From NCBI GenBank assembly GCA_030044035.1, contig JASHWN010000397.1:1-5583 (forward strand): a stretch of 5,583 nucleotides of DNA, written 5' to 3'. Below the pieces are notes generated by a model, which saw nothing but the letters and a program-made list of their open reading frames with translations, made no database searches and was not told where the DNA came from. Position 1 is the stretch's first letter. Each line of letters begins with the position of its first letter. Positions 1 through 4,650 of this stretch are shown here, one piece after another. This DNA comes from Xanthobacteraceae bacterium. Lineage in GTDB: Bacteria; Pseudomonadota; Alphaproteobacteria; Rhizobiales; Xanthobacteraceae. The translations under genes and the position numbers were made by a program.

Positions 1-77
1 GCCCCGCGAAAGCGGGGCATCCAGTAAGCATATCATATGCGGTGATTACTGGATCATCCGCTTGCGCGGATGATGAC
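1..77. repeat. Two-hairpin palindromic intergenic repeat (REP/BIME-like)
   Basis: Three nested or adjacent inverted repeats fill these bases. Hairpin 1 pairs GCCCCGC (1-7) with GCGGGGC (12-18) around a GAAA loop. A middle pair, ATCCAGTAA (19-27) with TTACTGGAT (46-54), encloses GCATAT-C-ATATGC (28-40). Hairpin 2 pairs ATCATCCGC (53-61) with GCGGATGAT (66-74) around TTGC. This layout, GC hairpin then CCAGTA...TACTGG then a second GC hairpin ending in GATGAC, resembles dispersed repeats I know from Bradyrhizobium and Rhodopseudomonas genomes. The left edge is probably cut by the window. Hairpin 1 lacks a T-run, so it is not a classical terminator, though the element may affect transcript stability. 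The repeat ends just before ATG 78, which argues against the GTG at 42 as the start of the next gene. Confidence 0.75.
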
Positions 78-104
78 ATGGAAGAAAGCACTCGACACCT
101 AGTT

Positions 105-1418
105 ATGAATTCGAGCGAGAAAGCCGTCGACCATCCGCTTGCTGAACGCCCGGCCGCATCACCTGCGCCTCCCGCGGCCGACCATCGCATGGTCGAGCGG
201 CTATTGTGGTTCTTCGCCCTGGTCTACGTCGTCGAAGGCCTCGGCCAGGTGGTCGGGCTGATCTCGCAGCCGCTGACCTATTTTCTCAAGCAGGTGCACG
301 GCTGGACGCCGGTCCAGGTCACCGCCTTCGTCACCCTGTTCAATCTGCCCTGGGTGATCAAGCCGCTCTACGGCCTCATCTCCGATTTTCTGCCGCTGTT
401 GGGCTATCGCCGCAAAAGCTATCTCTTGCTCGCCAATGCCGCGGCGATTGGCGGCTATCTGTGGGCGACGCAGATCGAGGCGCCGGGCGTGCTGGTGTTC
501 GCGCTGATGATCACCGCCTACGCCATGGCGATCTCGAGCACGCTGTGCGGCGCGGTGCTGGTGGAGAACGGGCAGCGGCTGCACGAGAGCGGCCGCTTCG
601 TCAATCAGCAATGGCTGTGGTTCAACATCGCCGCGATGGCGGCGGCGATCGCCGGCGGCCAATTGGTGCAGCACCTGTCGCCTACCTCGGCGCTGCACGT
701 CGCCGCCGCCATCGTCGGGGTGGCGCCGCTCGCCGTCATCTTCGGCACGCTGTTTCTGATCCCGGAGCAAAAAGTCGCAATCGATCTTGCCGGCATGCGC
801 GCCACCGCCCGCGGCCTGGTCGCCGCCTTCAAGCGGCGCGAGCTATGGGTCATCGCGCTCTTCATTTTCCTTTATTACTTCAGTCCCGGCTTCGCCACGC
901 CACTCTATTATCACATGACCGATCACCTGAAATTTTCGCAAGCCTATATCGGCATTCTCGGCTCGATCGCGTCGGCCGGCTGGGTATCGGGCGCGCTGCT
1001 CTATCGCCGCTTGTTCGGCGGCCTCACGCTTAAAAACCTGCTCAACGTCAGCATCGCGTTCGGGGTGGTGACGACCGCCGCCTATCTGTTGCTGTCGAAC
1101 GAGACTTCGGCGGCGATACTGAATTTCTGCAGCGGTTTTGCCGCGATGCTGGCGACGGTGGCGACGCTGACGCTCGCCGCCGATTACGCGCCGCAGCGCG
1201 CCGAAGGATTCACCTTCGCCGTGCTGATGTCGATCATCAACCTCGCCACCGCGCTCGCCGACAACGTCGGCTCCGTTCTCTATACGCATCTGTTTCACAG
1301 CAACCTGACGCCGCTGGTGATCGTATCGGCGGCGTTCACCGCGTTCGCCTTCGTGCTGGTGCCGCTCCTGCGGCTCGGCGCCAAACCGCAGGGCAAGCCG
1401 GCGGTGAGCCCTGCGTGA
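105..1418 (+). CDS. MFS transporter, BT1 (folate/biopterin transporter-like) family
   Basis: This is a polytopic inner-membrane protein of about 437 residues with roughly 12 hydrophobic segments, the usual size for a major facilitator. The family signature PWVIKPLYG...SD...P..GYRRKSY lies at about residues 82-106, in the loop after the second helix. That PW-IKP-YG-SD-GYRR pattern is typical of BT1 proteins, which include folate and biopterin carriers and are related to the PucC group. The substrate cannot be read from sequence. The N-terminal 28 residues are hydrophilic and Ala/Pro-rich, ahead of the first helix (VERLLWFFALVYVVEGLG). The start is uncertain. GTG 42 lies inside the repeat and is unlikely. 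ATG 78 has only a weak GGA upstream, contributed by the repeat. ATG 105 follows a purine-rich GAAGAAAG stretch at a long distance. ATG 189 would also keep every helix. No terminator is visible after the stop; the LTXXQ remnant follows within about 25 bases. It may be transcribed alone. Confidence 0.88.
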   Translation: MNSSEKAVDHPLAERPAASPAPPAADHRMVERLLWFFALVYVVEGLGQVVGLISQPLTYFLKQVHGWTPVQVTAFVTLFNLPWVIKPLYGLISDFLPLLGYRRKSYLLLANAAAIGGYLWATQIEAPGVLVFALMITAYAMAISSTLCGAVLVENGQRLHESGRFVNQQWLWFNIAAMAAAIAGGQLVQHLSPTSALHVAAAIVGVAPLAVIFGTLFLIPEQKVAIDLAGMRATARGLVAAFKRRELWVIALFIFLYYFSPGFATPLYYHMTDHLKFSQAYIGILGSIASAGWVSGALLYRRLFGGLTLKNLLNVSIAFGVVTTAAYLLLSNETSAAILNFCSGFAAMLATVATLTLAADYAPQRAEGFTFAVLMSIINLATALADNVGSVLYTHLFHSNLTPLVIVSAAFTAFAFVLVPLLRLGAKPQGKPAVSPA

Positions 1419-1420
1419 AC

Positions 1421-1445
1421 GGAACAAACCGGCGGCACGCGCGTT
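1421..1445 (+). promoter_or_regulatory. Candidate EcfG-type general stress promoter
   Basis: GGAAC (1421-1425) is followed after exactly 16 bases by CGTT (1442-1445). This matches the established alphaproteobacterial EcfG (general stress sigma factor) consensus GGAAC-N16/17-CGTT. It lies three bases after the stop of the transporter gene and points toward the LTXXQ remnant and the 54-residue small gene. The transcript would start near 1452, giving the small gene a leader of about 320 bases. No other exact match was found on a manual scan of either strand. A nine-base pattern can still occur by chance in a window this size, and the site overlaps the surviving 5' end of the degenerate coding frame, so the call is tentative. 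Confidence 0.35.
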
Positions 1446-1755
1446 GGCGCAACGGGTCGCGCCGAGCGAGGATCAGCGCGGCGCGCTCAACGATCTCAAG
1501 CAGGCCTTCGCCAGCGCGGCGAGCGACGTCGACGCCGATTGCCGAAATCGTCGCCGGCGATGCCGCTTGCGCGCCTGGAAGCCTGCGCCTGGAAGCCTGC
1601 GCCTGGAAGCCTGCGCCTGGAAGCCATGGAGTCGCGGCTCGACGCCAGCTGGCGCGCCGCCCTTGCCACGCAGGCTGCGCTTGCCCAATTGCAAGGCAAG
1701 CTCACCGAGCAGCAGCGCGCGCTTCGATGCGCTCGCCGTGACAGCGGCCCAATAA
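1441..1755 (+). pseudogene. 5'-truncated, frameshifted LTXXQ (Spy/CpxP-like) family gene
   Basis: Three reading-frame pieces join into one recognisable LTXXQ-motif protein. Frame A (from 1441) reads ALAQRVAPSEDQ...LNDLKQAFASAASDVDADC. A one-base loss in TGCCG (1540-1544) moves to frame B, PKSSPAMPLARLEA, then MESRLDASWRAALATQAALAQ and the signature LTEQQ (1701-1715). A second shift in CGCGCGC (1716-1722), best explained by loss of one GC, restores frame A for RFDALAVTAAQ and the stop TAA at 1753-1755. Three extra copies of a 14-bp unit (1573-1625) insert 42 bases, which keeps frame B. The signal peptide and N-terminal part expected in this periplasmic family are missing; frame A is closed by a stop at 1405-1407 inside the transporter gene. 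Family members are helical, usually exported proteins, and the best known (Spy, CpxP) are periplasmic chaperones or stress regulators. Assembly errors could explain the shifts but not the missing 5' end. Family assignment is from motif memory. Confidence 0.65.
1573..1625 (+). repeat. Tandem repeat, 14-bp unit, about 3.8 copies
   Basis: The unit GCCTGGAAGCCTGC begins at 1573, 1587 and 1601 with three perfect copies, and an 11-base partial copy begins at 1615 before ATGGAG. Inside each unit GCCTG recurs after 9 bases (GCCTGGAAGCCTG), a likely seed for slippage. Three added units equal 42 bases, so the reading frame survives and gains CAWKPAPGSLRLEA between RLEA and MESRLDA. The identity of the copies suggests a recent expansion. 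Confidence 0.93.
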
Positions 1756-1762
1756 TCCGACC

Positions 1763-1767
1763 AGGAG
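1763..1767 (+). promoter_or_regulatory. Shine-Dalgarno AGGAG for the 54-residue small protein
   Basis: AGGAG ends seven bases before ATG 1775, an ideal spacing. It is the main reason to accept this short frame as a gene and to choose this start. Confidence 0.75.
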
Positions 1768-1774
1768 CAAACCC

Positions 1775-1939
1775 ATGCCGCGCCAGATCAACGAAGACGA
1801 CCGCCCGACCGAGGACGATCTCGCCCGCAAAGAACTCGGGCCGCGTGGCATCCCCGGTGGCAAGGACACCGCCAAGATGACGCCGCGGAGCGACCAGGAG
1901 ACGCCGAAGTCCGGCAAGTTCGACGGCCATACGGCGTAA
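1775..1939 (+). CDS. Small hydrophilic protein, 54 residues, function unknown
   Basis: The frame runs ATG 1775 to TAA 1937-1939 with AGGAG seven bases upstream. Almost every codon ends in G or C, as in the neighbouring real genes, which supports coding despite the length. The product begins MPRQINEDDRPTEDDLARKE and has a central glycine-rich stretch, LGPRGIPGGKD (residues 21-31). It ends in GKFDGHTA. It contains about 11 acidic and 10 basic residues, 6 prolines and 6 glycines, no cysteine, and no hydrophobic run that could be a signal or membrane helix. It is therefore probably cytosolic and largely disordered. I do not recognise a named family. It sits 19 bases after the LTXXQ remnant, so it may once have shared that transcript. 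The same frame stays open past the stop to 2176 (see findings). An EcfG-like site lies upstream at 1421-1445, which would fit a small stress-induced protein, but that is inference. Confidence 0.72.
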   Translation: MPRQINEDDRPTEDDLARKELGPRGIPGGKDTAKMTPRSDQETPKSGKFDGHTA

Positions 1940-2112
1940 GCAGCGGCGTCGGCGCACAAGCTCAAAACGTCGTGTCCCGGCTGCGGGACGCCGCTGATCC
2001 GGGAGCTTCACGCCGAACTGGCAAACGCGGGCGTAGTTGTTCGGCGCCGCCAATGCTGCCGGCATCCTTGTTCCCGCAACAGCATCGATTCAAATTCTTT
2101 CTGTTCCCTTTC

Positions 2113-2143
2113 GCCGCGCGACATTCCGGGCGCGGCTAATTTT
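2113..2143 (+). terminator. Possible weak intrinsic terminator
   Basis: GCCGCGC (2113-2119) can pair with GCGCGGC (2130-2136) across a 10-base loop and is followed by TAATTTT (2137-2143). The seven-pair GC stem with a short T-rich tail could end transcription from the small gene. The large loop and interrupted T-run make it weaker than the terminator at 2800. Confidence 0.3.
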
Positions 2144-2209
2144 CGCGGGTTCCTCGGCGAACAACGTCGCGGGGCATGAGTTGCCCCAACAGGACTGCAA
2201 CGCGGGCGC

Positions 2210-2227
2210 GTTCCGCCGTGGCGGAAC
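2210..2227. promoter_or_regulatory. 18-bp palindrome, possible operator
   Basis: GTTCCGCC (2210-2217) and GGCGGAAC (2220-2227) are exact inverted copies around GT. It lies about 70 bases upstream of the start of the secreted protein gene, where a dimeric regulator could bind, or an RNA hairpin could form. No known operator was recognised. Confidence 0.25.
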
Positions 2228-2285
2228 CGTTGCAGCCGAAACCCACAGCAGCAACGAGGTCAAAGCGCAGCACCAAGCGCAACAT

Positions 2286-2291
2286 GGAGAG
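2286..2291 (+). promoter_or_regulatory. Shine-Dalgarno GGAGAG fixing the start at 2299
   Basis: GGAGAG lies seven bases before ATG 2299. It overlaps the alternative ATG 2284, so it selects 2299, the start that places a clean signal peptide at the N-terminus. Starts farther upstream would bury that signal. Confidence 0.7.
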
Positions 2292-2298
2292 AACACTT

Positions 2299-2757
2299 AT
2301 GAAGAAAACGATTATCACGCTCCTGGCCACCGCGGCCCTGGCTGCGCCGGCTTTCGCGGCGAACGATACGGCCACTGAGCCGCAGCAGCAACCACAGGCG
2401 CAGCAATCGCAGGATACGCAGCAGCAATCGCAGGCGCAGCCGCAGAACAACCAGCAGCAGAAGCAGAACCAGACTTCGAACCAGCAGCCGAGCCCGGCGC
2501 AAAACCTGAGCCGCGGCAAGGTGCGCCAGCTGCAATCCGCGTTGGACAAGAAGGGCTTCAACGCGGGGCGGGCCGACGGCAAAATGGGGCCGCGCACCAG
2601 TAAGGCAGTGCAAGCCTTCAACCAGAAGAATGGCATCCAAAGTCAAAATGGTCAGCCGACCGAACAAACCCTGGCCCAGCTCGGCATAAGTACGAACCAG
2701 AACCAGAAGCAGCCGCAGAACGGTAACCAGCAGCAGCCGGACCAGAACAGCCATTAG
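2299..2757 (+). CDS. Exported glutamine-rich protein with peptidoglycan-binding-like domain
   Basis: This 152-residue protein has three parts. Residues 1-20 form a Sec signal peptide: MKK, a hydrophobic core ITLLATAALAA, and the cleavage motif AFA before A21. Residues 21-70 are a low-complexity Gln/Asn/Pro linker in which 21 of the 48 residues 21-68 are Gln. Residues 71-130 resemble a PG_binding_1 repeat, with VRQLQSALDKKGFNAG, DGKMGPRT and KAVQAFNQKNGI, the usual pattern of helix, GxxxGxxDGxxGxxT turn and second helix. The tail (131-152) is again Gln/Asn-rich. Overall 38 of 152 residues are Gln. It probably acts in the periplasm and may bind cell wall. There is no catalytic domain, so it is a binding or structural protein rather than an enzyme. 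The start is set by GGAGAG at 2286-2291. A strong terminator follows 42 bases after the stop, so it appears monocistronic. Its partner and exact role are unknown. Confidence 0.87.
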   Translation: MKKTIITLLATAALAAPAFAANDTATEPQQQPQAQQSQDTQQQSQAQPQNNQQQKQNQTSNQQPSPAQNLSRGKVRQLQSALDKKGFNAGRADGKMGPRTSKAVQAFNQKNGIQSQNGQPTEQTLAQLGISTNQNQKQPQNGNQQQPDQNSH

Positions 2758-2799
2758 GCCGGGAAATAAAACAGATAAAAGTCTGCTGCATAAAACTGC

Positions 2800-2828
2800 C
2801 TGCGCCCCAAAAGGGGCGCAGCTTTTTC
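2800..2828 (+). terminator. Intrinsic (Rho-independent) terminator
   Basis: CTGCGCCCC (2800-2808) pairs perfectly with GGGGCGCAG (2813-2821) around an AAAA loop, followed by CTTTTTC (2822-2828). The nine-pair GC stem with a run of five T is textbook and ends the peptidoglycan-binding-domain gene transcript. Confidence 0.9.
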
Positions 2829-2849
2829 AATCCACCGTTTGAACACATT

Positions 2850-3018
2850 CGTCATTCCGGGGCCGAGCCAACGGGTAGCCCGGAATCCATAACCCCTGCG
2901 CAGGGATTATGGATTCCGGACGCGCCGCTTCCGCCTACGCGCTCTGCGCTTCGGCGGACTCACACCCGCCGTAGCTCGCACAGCGGGCGCAGGCGGGTCG
3001 CGGCGATCCGGAATGACG
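2850..3018. repeat. Dispersed palindromic repeat with 11-bp terminal inverted repeats (MITE/REP-like)
   Basis: The ends are exact inverted copies: CGTCATTCCGG (2850-2860) and CCGGAATGACG (3008-3018). Inside, CCGGAATCCATAA (2880-2892) pairs with TTATGGATTCCGG (2907-2919), extended by CCCT/AGGG around GCGC. A third hairpin pairs ACCCGCC (2964-2970) with GGCGGGT (2992-2998). The CGTCATTCCGG and GGAATCCATAA modules are familiar to me from repeats scattered through Bradyrhizobium-like genomes. No open frame or transposase is present, so any movement would depend on an enzyme elsewhere. It occupies the gap between two convergent genes, ending seven bases before the stop of the monooxygenase gene, and could serve as its transcript end. 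Confidence 0.8.
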
Positions 3019-3024
3019 GTCGCT

Positions 3025-4359
3025 TCAATTGGCAAAGAACCGGTTGGTCGGCCGCGGCAAGCCCAAATTCTCGCGCAAGGTGGCGCCTTCGTAATCGCGG
3101 CGGAACAGGCCGCGGCGCTGCAATTCCGGCACGACGCGGTCGCAGAAATCGTCGAGCCCGCCGGGCAAATACGGAAACATCACGGTGAAGCCGTCGGAGC
3201 CTTCGGTCGCCAACCACTCCTGCATCTCGTCGGCAATGGTTTGCGGCGTGCCCACCATGGCGAGGCCCGAATAGCCGCCGAGCCGCTGCGCCAGCTGCCG
3301 CACCGTCAAATTCTCGCGCCGGCCGAGCGCAATCGCGCGCTCGCGTCCGCTTTTCGAGGCGTTGCTCTCCGGAATGTCGTCCGGCAGCGGCTTGTCGGGA
3401 TCGAACTTCGAGGCATCGTGGCCGAGCGCGATCGACAGCGAGGCGATGGCATTGGCGTAATTGACCAGGCTGTCGAGCTTTTGCCGCTTCGCCTTGGCAT
3501 CGTCGACCGTGTCGCCGACCACGACGAAACAGCCCGGCAGGATTTTCATGTGGTCGCGGGCGCGGCCGAGTTTTTCCATGCGGCCTTTGACGTCGGCGTA
3601 AAATTTCCGCCCGGCGGCGAGATCGCTCTGCGCGGTGAACACCGCTTCGGCGGTTTCCGCCGCCAGCTGGCGCCCGGACTCCGAGGCGCCGGCCTGCACG
3701 ATCACCGGCCAGCCCTGGATCGGCCGCGCAATGTTGAGCGGGCCGCGCACCGAGAGATATTCGCCCTTGTGATCGAGCACGTGCAGCTTTGCCGGATCGA
3801 AGAAAATACCCTCCTCGACGTTGCGCACGAACGCATCGTCGGCCCAGCTGTCCCACAGCCCGATCACCACGTCGTAAAACTCCCGTGCGCGGCGATAGCG
3901 CTCGCCGTGCTCCATGTGCTCTTCGAGGCCGAGATTGAGCGCGGCGTCGGGATTCGACGTGGTGACGATGTTCCAGCCGGCGCGGCCGCCGGAAATATGG
4001 TCGAGCGAGGCAAAGCGCCGGGCGATGTGATAGGGCGCATCGAACGTGGTCGAGCCGGTGGCGACGAGCCCGATGCGCTCGGTCGCCTGCGACAGCGCCG
4101 CAAGCAGCGTGAACGGCTCGAACGAGGTCGCGGTATGGCTGCGCTTGAGCGCGTCCATCGGCATGTTGAGCACGGCCATGTGGTCGGCCATGAAAAACGC
4201 GTCGAACTTCGCTTCTTCCAGCCGCTGGATGCAGCTTTTGATGTGCGCGAAGTTGAAGTTCATGTCCGGCCAGGCGTCCGGATAGCGCCAGGCGCCGGTA
4301 TGAATGCTGGCCGGGCGCATGAAGGCGCCGAGCCGAAGTTTCTTGTCCGATGACGGCAT
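3025..4359 (-). CDS. NtaA/SnaA/DszA-type FMN-dependent monooxygenase (luciferase-like)
   Basis: The 444-residue product has the length and layout of the NtaA/SnaA/DszA branch of bacterial luciferase-like flavoenzymes. These use reduced FMN supplied by a separate reductase, plus oxygen, to attack C-N or C-S bonds (nitrilotriacetate, pristinamycin precursor and dibenzothiophene sulfone in the named members). Visible signatures are FDAFFMADH (52-60), RIGLVATGSTTFDAPYHIARRFASLDHISGGRAGWNIVTTSNPDAALNLG split over 95-144, YRRAREF (155-161), GPLNIARPIQGWPVIVQAGAS (206-226) and LGGYSGLAMVGTP (360-372). The SLDHISGGRAGWN block is the family hallmark. Start ATG 4359 is preceded by GGGA about ten bases upstream; the frame is open to 4548 but upstream residues look non-coding. 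No reductase, transporter or regulator lies beside it in the window, so the substrate is unknown. It converges on the secreted-protein gene across the 2850-3018 repeat. A cytoplasmic soluble enzyme is expected. Confidence 0.92.
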   Translation of the reverse strand: MPSSDKKLRLGAFMRPASIHTGAWRYPDAWPDMNFNFAHIKSCIQRLEEAKFDAFFMADHMAVLNMPMDALKRSHTATSFEPFTLLAALSQATERIGLVATGSTTFDAPYHIARRFASLDHISGGRAGWNIVTTSNPDAALNLGLEEHMEHGERYRRAREFYDVVIGLWDSWADDAFVRNVEEGIFFDPAKLHVLDHKGEYLSVRGPLNIARPIQGWPVIVQAGASESGRQLAAETAEAVFTAQSDLAAGRKFYADVKGRMEKLGRARDHMKILPGCFVVVGDTVDDAKAKRQKLDSLVNYANAIASLSIALGHDASKFDPDKPLPDDIPESNASKSGRERAIALGRRENLTVRQLAQRLGGYSGLAMVGTPQTIADEMQEWLATEGSDGFTVMFPYLPGGLDDFCDRVVPELQRRGLFRRDYEGATLRENLGLPRPTNRFFAN

Positions 4360-4650
4360 GCTGAAAATCCCGTTATTCGGCTTTTGCGCGTGATGCGCCA
4401 ATACGGCGCTATCATAGCACGGCGGGGCGCCAATTCGCGGGCCACCGCCGGCACCCGACGCGTCCCAAGTCGGCCGGTCCGAACCGCGGCCGCCGCCGGC
4501 TTGGTTAAGATCGGCTGATCCGCGACCCGTCAATTCGAGCGGCCGCAACAGCCGCCGGCTAAGACCTATCGGTTACAAAGCTAAGCAGTATCCGCCCGCG
4601 GGCACAGCCGCCACAGGGCAAAATTTTCGAGCCGATTCCGGAGCGCAACC
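4360..4650. other. Divergent intergenic region with a direct repeat around a possible -10
   Basis: These 291 bases separate the divergent monooxygenase and small membrane protein genes. On the - strand TATGAT (4416 to 4411) would be a good -10 for the monooxygenase gene, about 50 bases before its start, but no -35 match is seen at the right distance. It is flanked by GCGCCAAT repeats at 4395-4402 and 4427-4434 (10 of 11 bases alike when extended), 32 bases apart. A second direct repeat, GCCGCCGGCT, begins at 4492 and 4551. No RNA gene or convincing coding frame was found. Confidence 0.35.
4640..4643 (+). promoter_or_regulatory. Shine-Dalgarno GGAG for the small membrane protein
   Basis: GGAG ends seven bases before ATG 4651. 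It supports this frame over the antisense frames covering the same bases. Confidence 0.5.

Larger units (their letters stand above)
1940..2298. other. 359-bp stretch without a convincing gene; several hairpins
   Basis: No frame here combines a ribosome-binding site with plausible protein. Visible structure: GTCCCG-GCTG-CGGGAC (1974-1989); GCCGCGC...GCGCGGC with a T-rich tail (2113-2143); GGGGCA-TGAGT-TGCCCC (2171-2187); and a near-perfect 18-bp palindrome GTTCCGCC-GT-GGCGGAAC (2210-2227). The promoter of the peptidoglycan-binding-domain gene at 2299 should lie in the right-hand part, but I could not identify convincing -35 and -10 boxes. The frame of the preceding small protein remains open across 1940-2176 and encodes CPGCG at 1973-1987. 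Confidence 0.55.

Noticed and set aside
1..18. Intrinsic terminator of an upstream gene
   Set aside because: The GC hairpin is followed by ATCCAG rather than a T-run and forms part of the two-hairpin repeat.
201..770. Long - strand open frame across the transporter gene
   Set aside because: Arg/Gln/Asp-rich shadow produced by the codon bias of the real + strand gene; no ribosome-binding site or motif.
206..1033. Second + strand open frame inside the transporter gene
   Set aside because: Arg/Ala-rich out-of-frame shadow; the BT1-type signature lies in the other frame.
1573..1625. CRISPR-like array
   Set aside because: The 14-bp units are contiguous with no spacers, so this is a simple tandem repeat.
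1415..1741. 108-residue + strand frame overlapping the transporter stop
   Set aside because: Reads as Arg/Ser/Ala-rich noise; the recognisable LTXXQ protein uses the other two frames.
1496..2065. 189-residue - strand frame across the LTXXQ remnant and the small gene
   Set aside because: Arg/Ala-rich composition and no start signal; antisense to the better supported + strand small gene.
2223..2246. Second EcfG-type promoter before the secreted protein gene
   Set aside because: GGAAC is present at 2223-2227 but no CGTT or GTT follows after 16-17 bases.
2037..2378. 113-residue + strand frame running into the secreted protein gene
   Set aside because: No ribosome-binding site, overlaps a clear signal peptide in another frame, and ends as low-complexity noise.
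2136..2754. Cys- or Leu-rich - strand frames opposite the secreted protein gene
   Set aside because: Their repeats of Cys or Leu are the complement of CAG/CAA glutamine codons; no independent evidence.
3013..4353. 446-residue + strand frame opposite the monooxygenase gene
   Set aside because: His/Arg/Gly-rich antisense shadow; the - strand frame has full family motifs.
4441..4640. tRNA or small RNA in the divergent intergenic region
   Set aside because: No cloverleaf, no TTCGA-type arm with matching stem, and no promoter-terminator pair could be traced.
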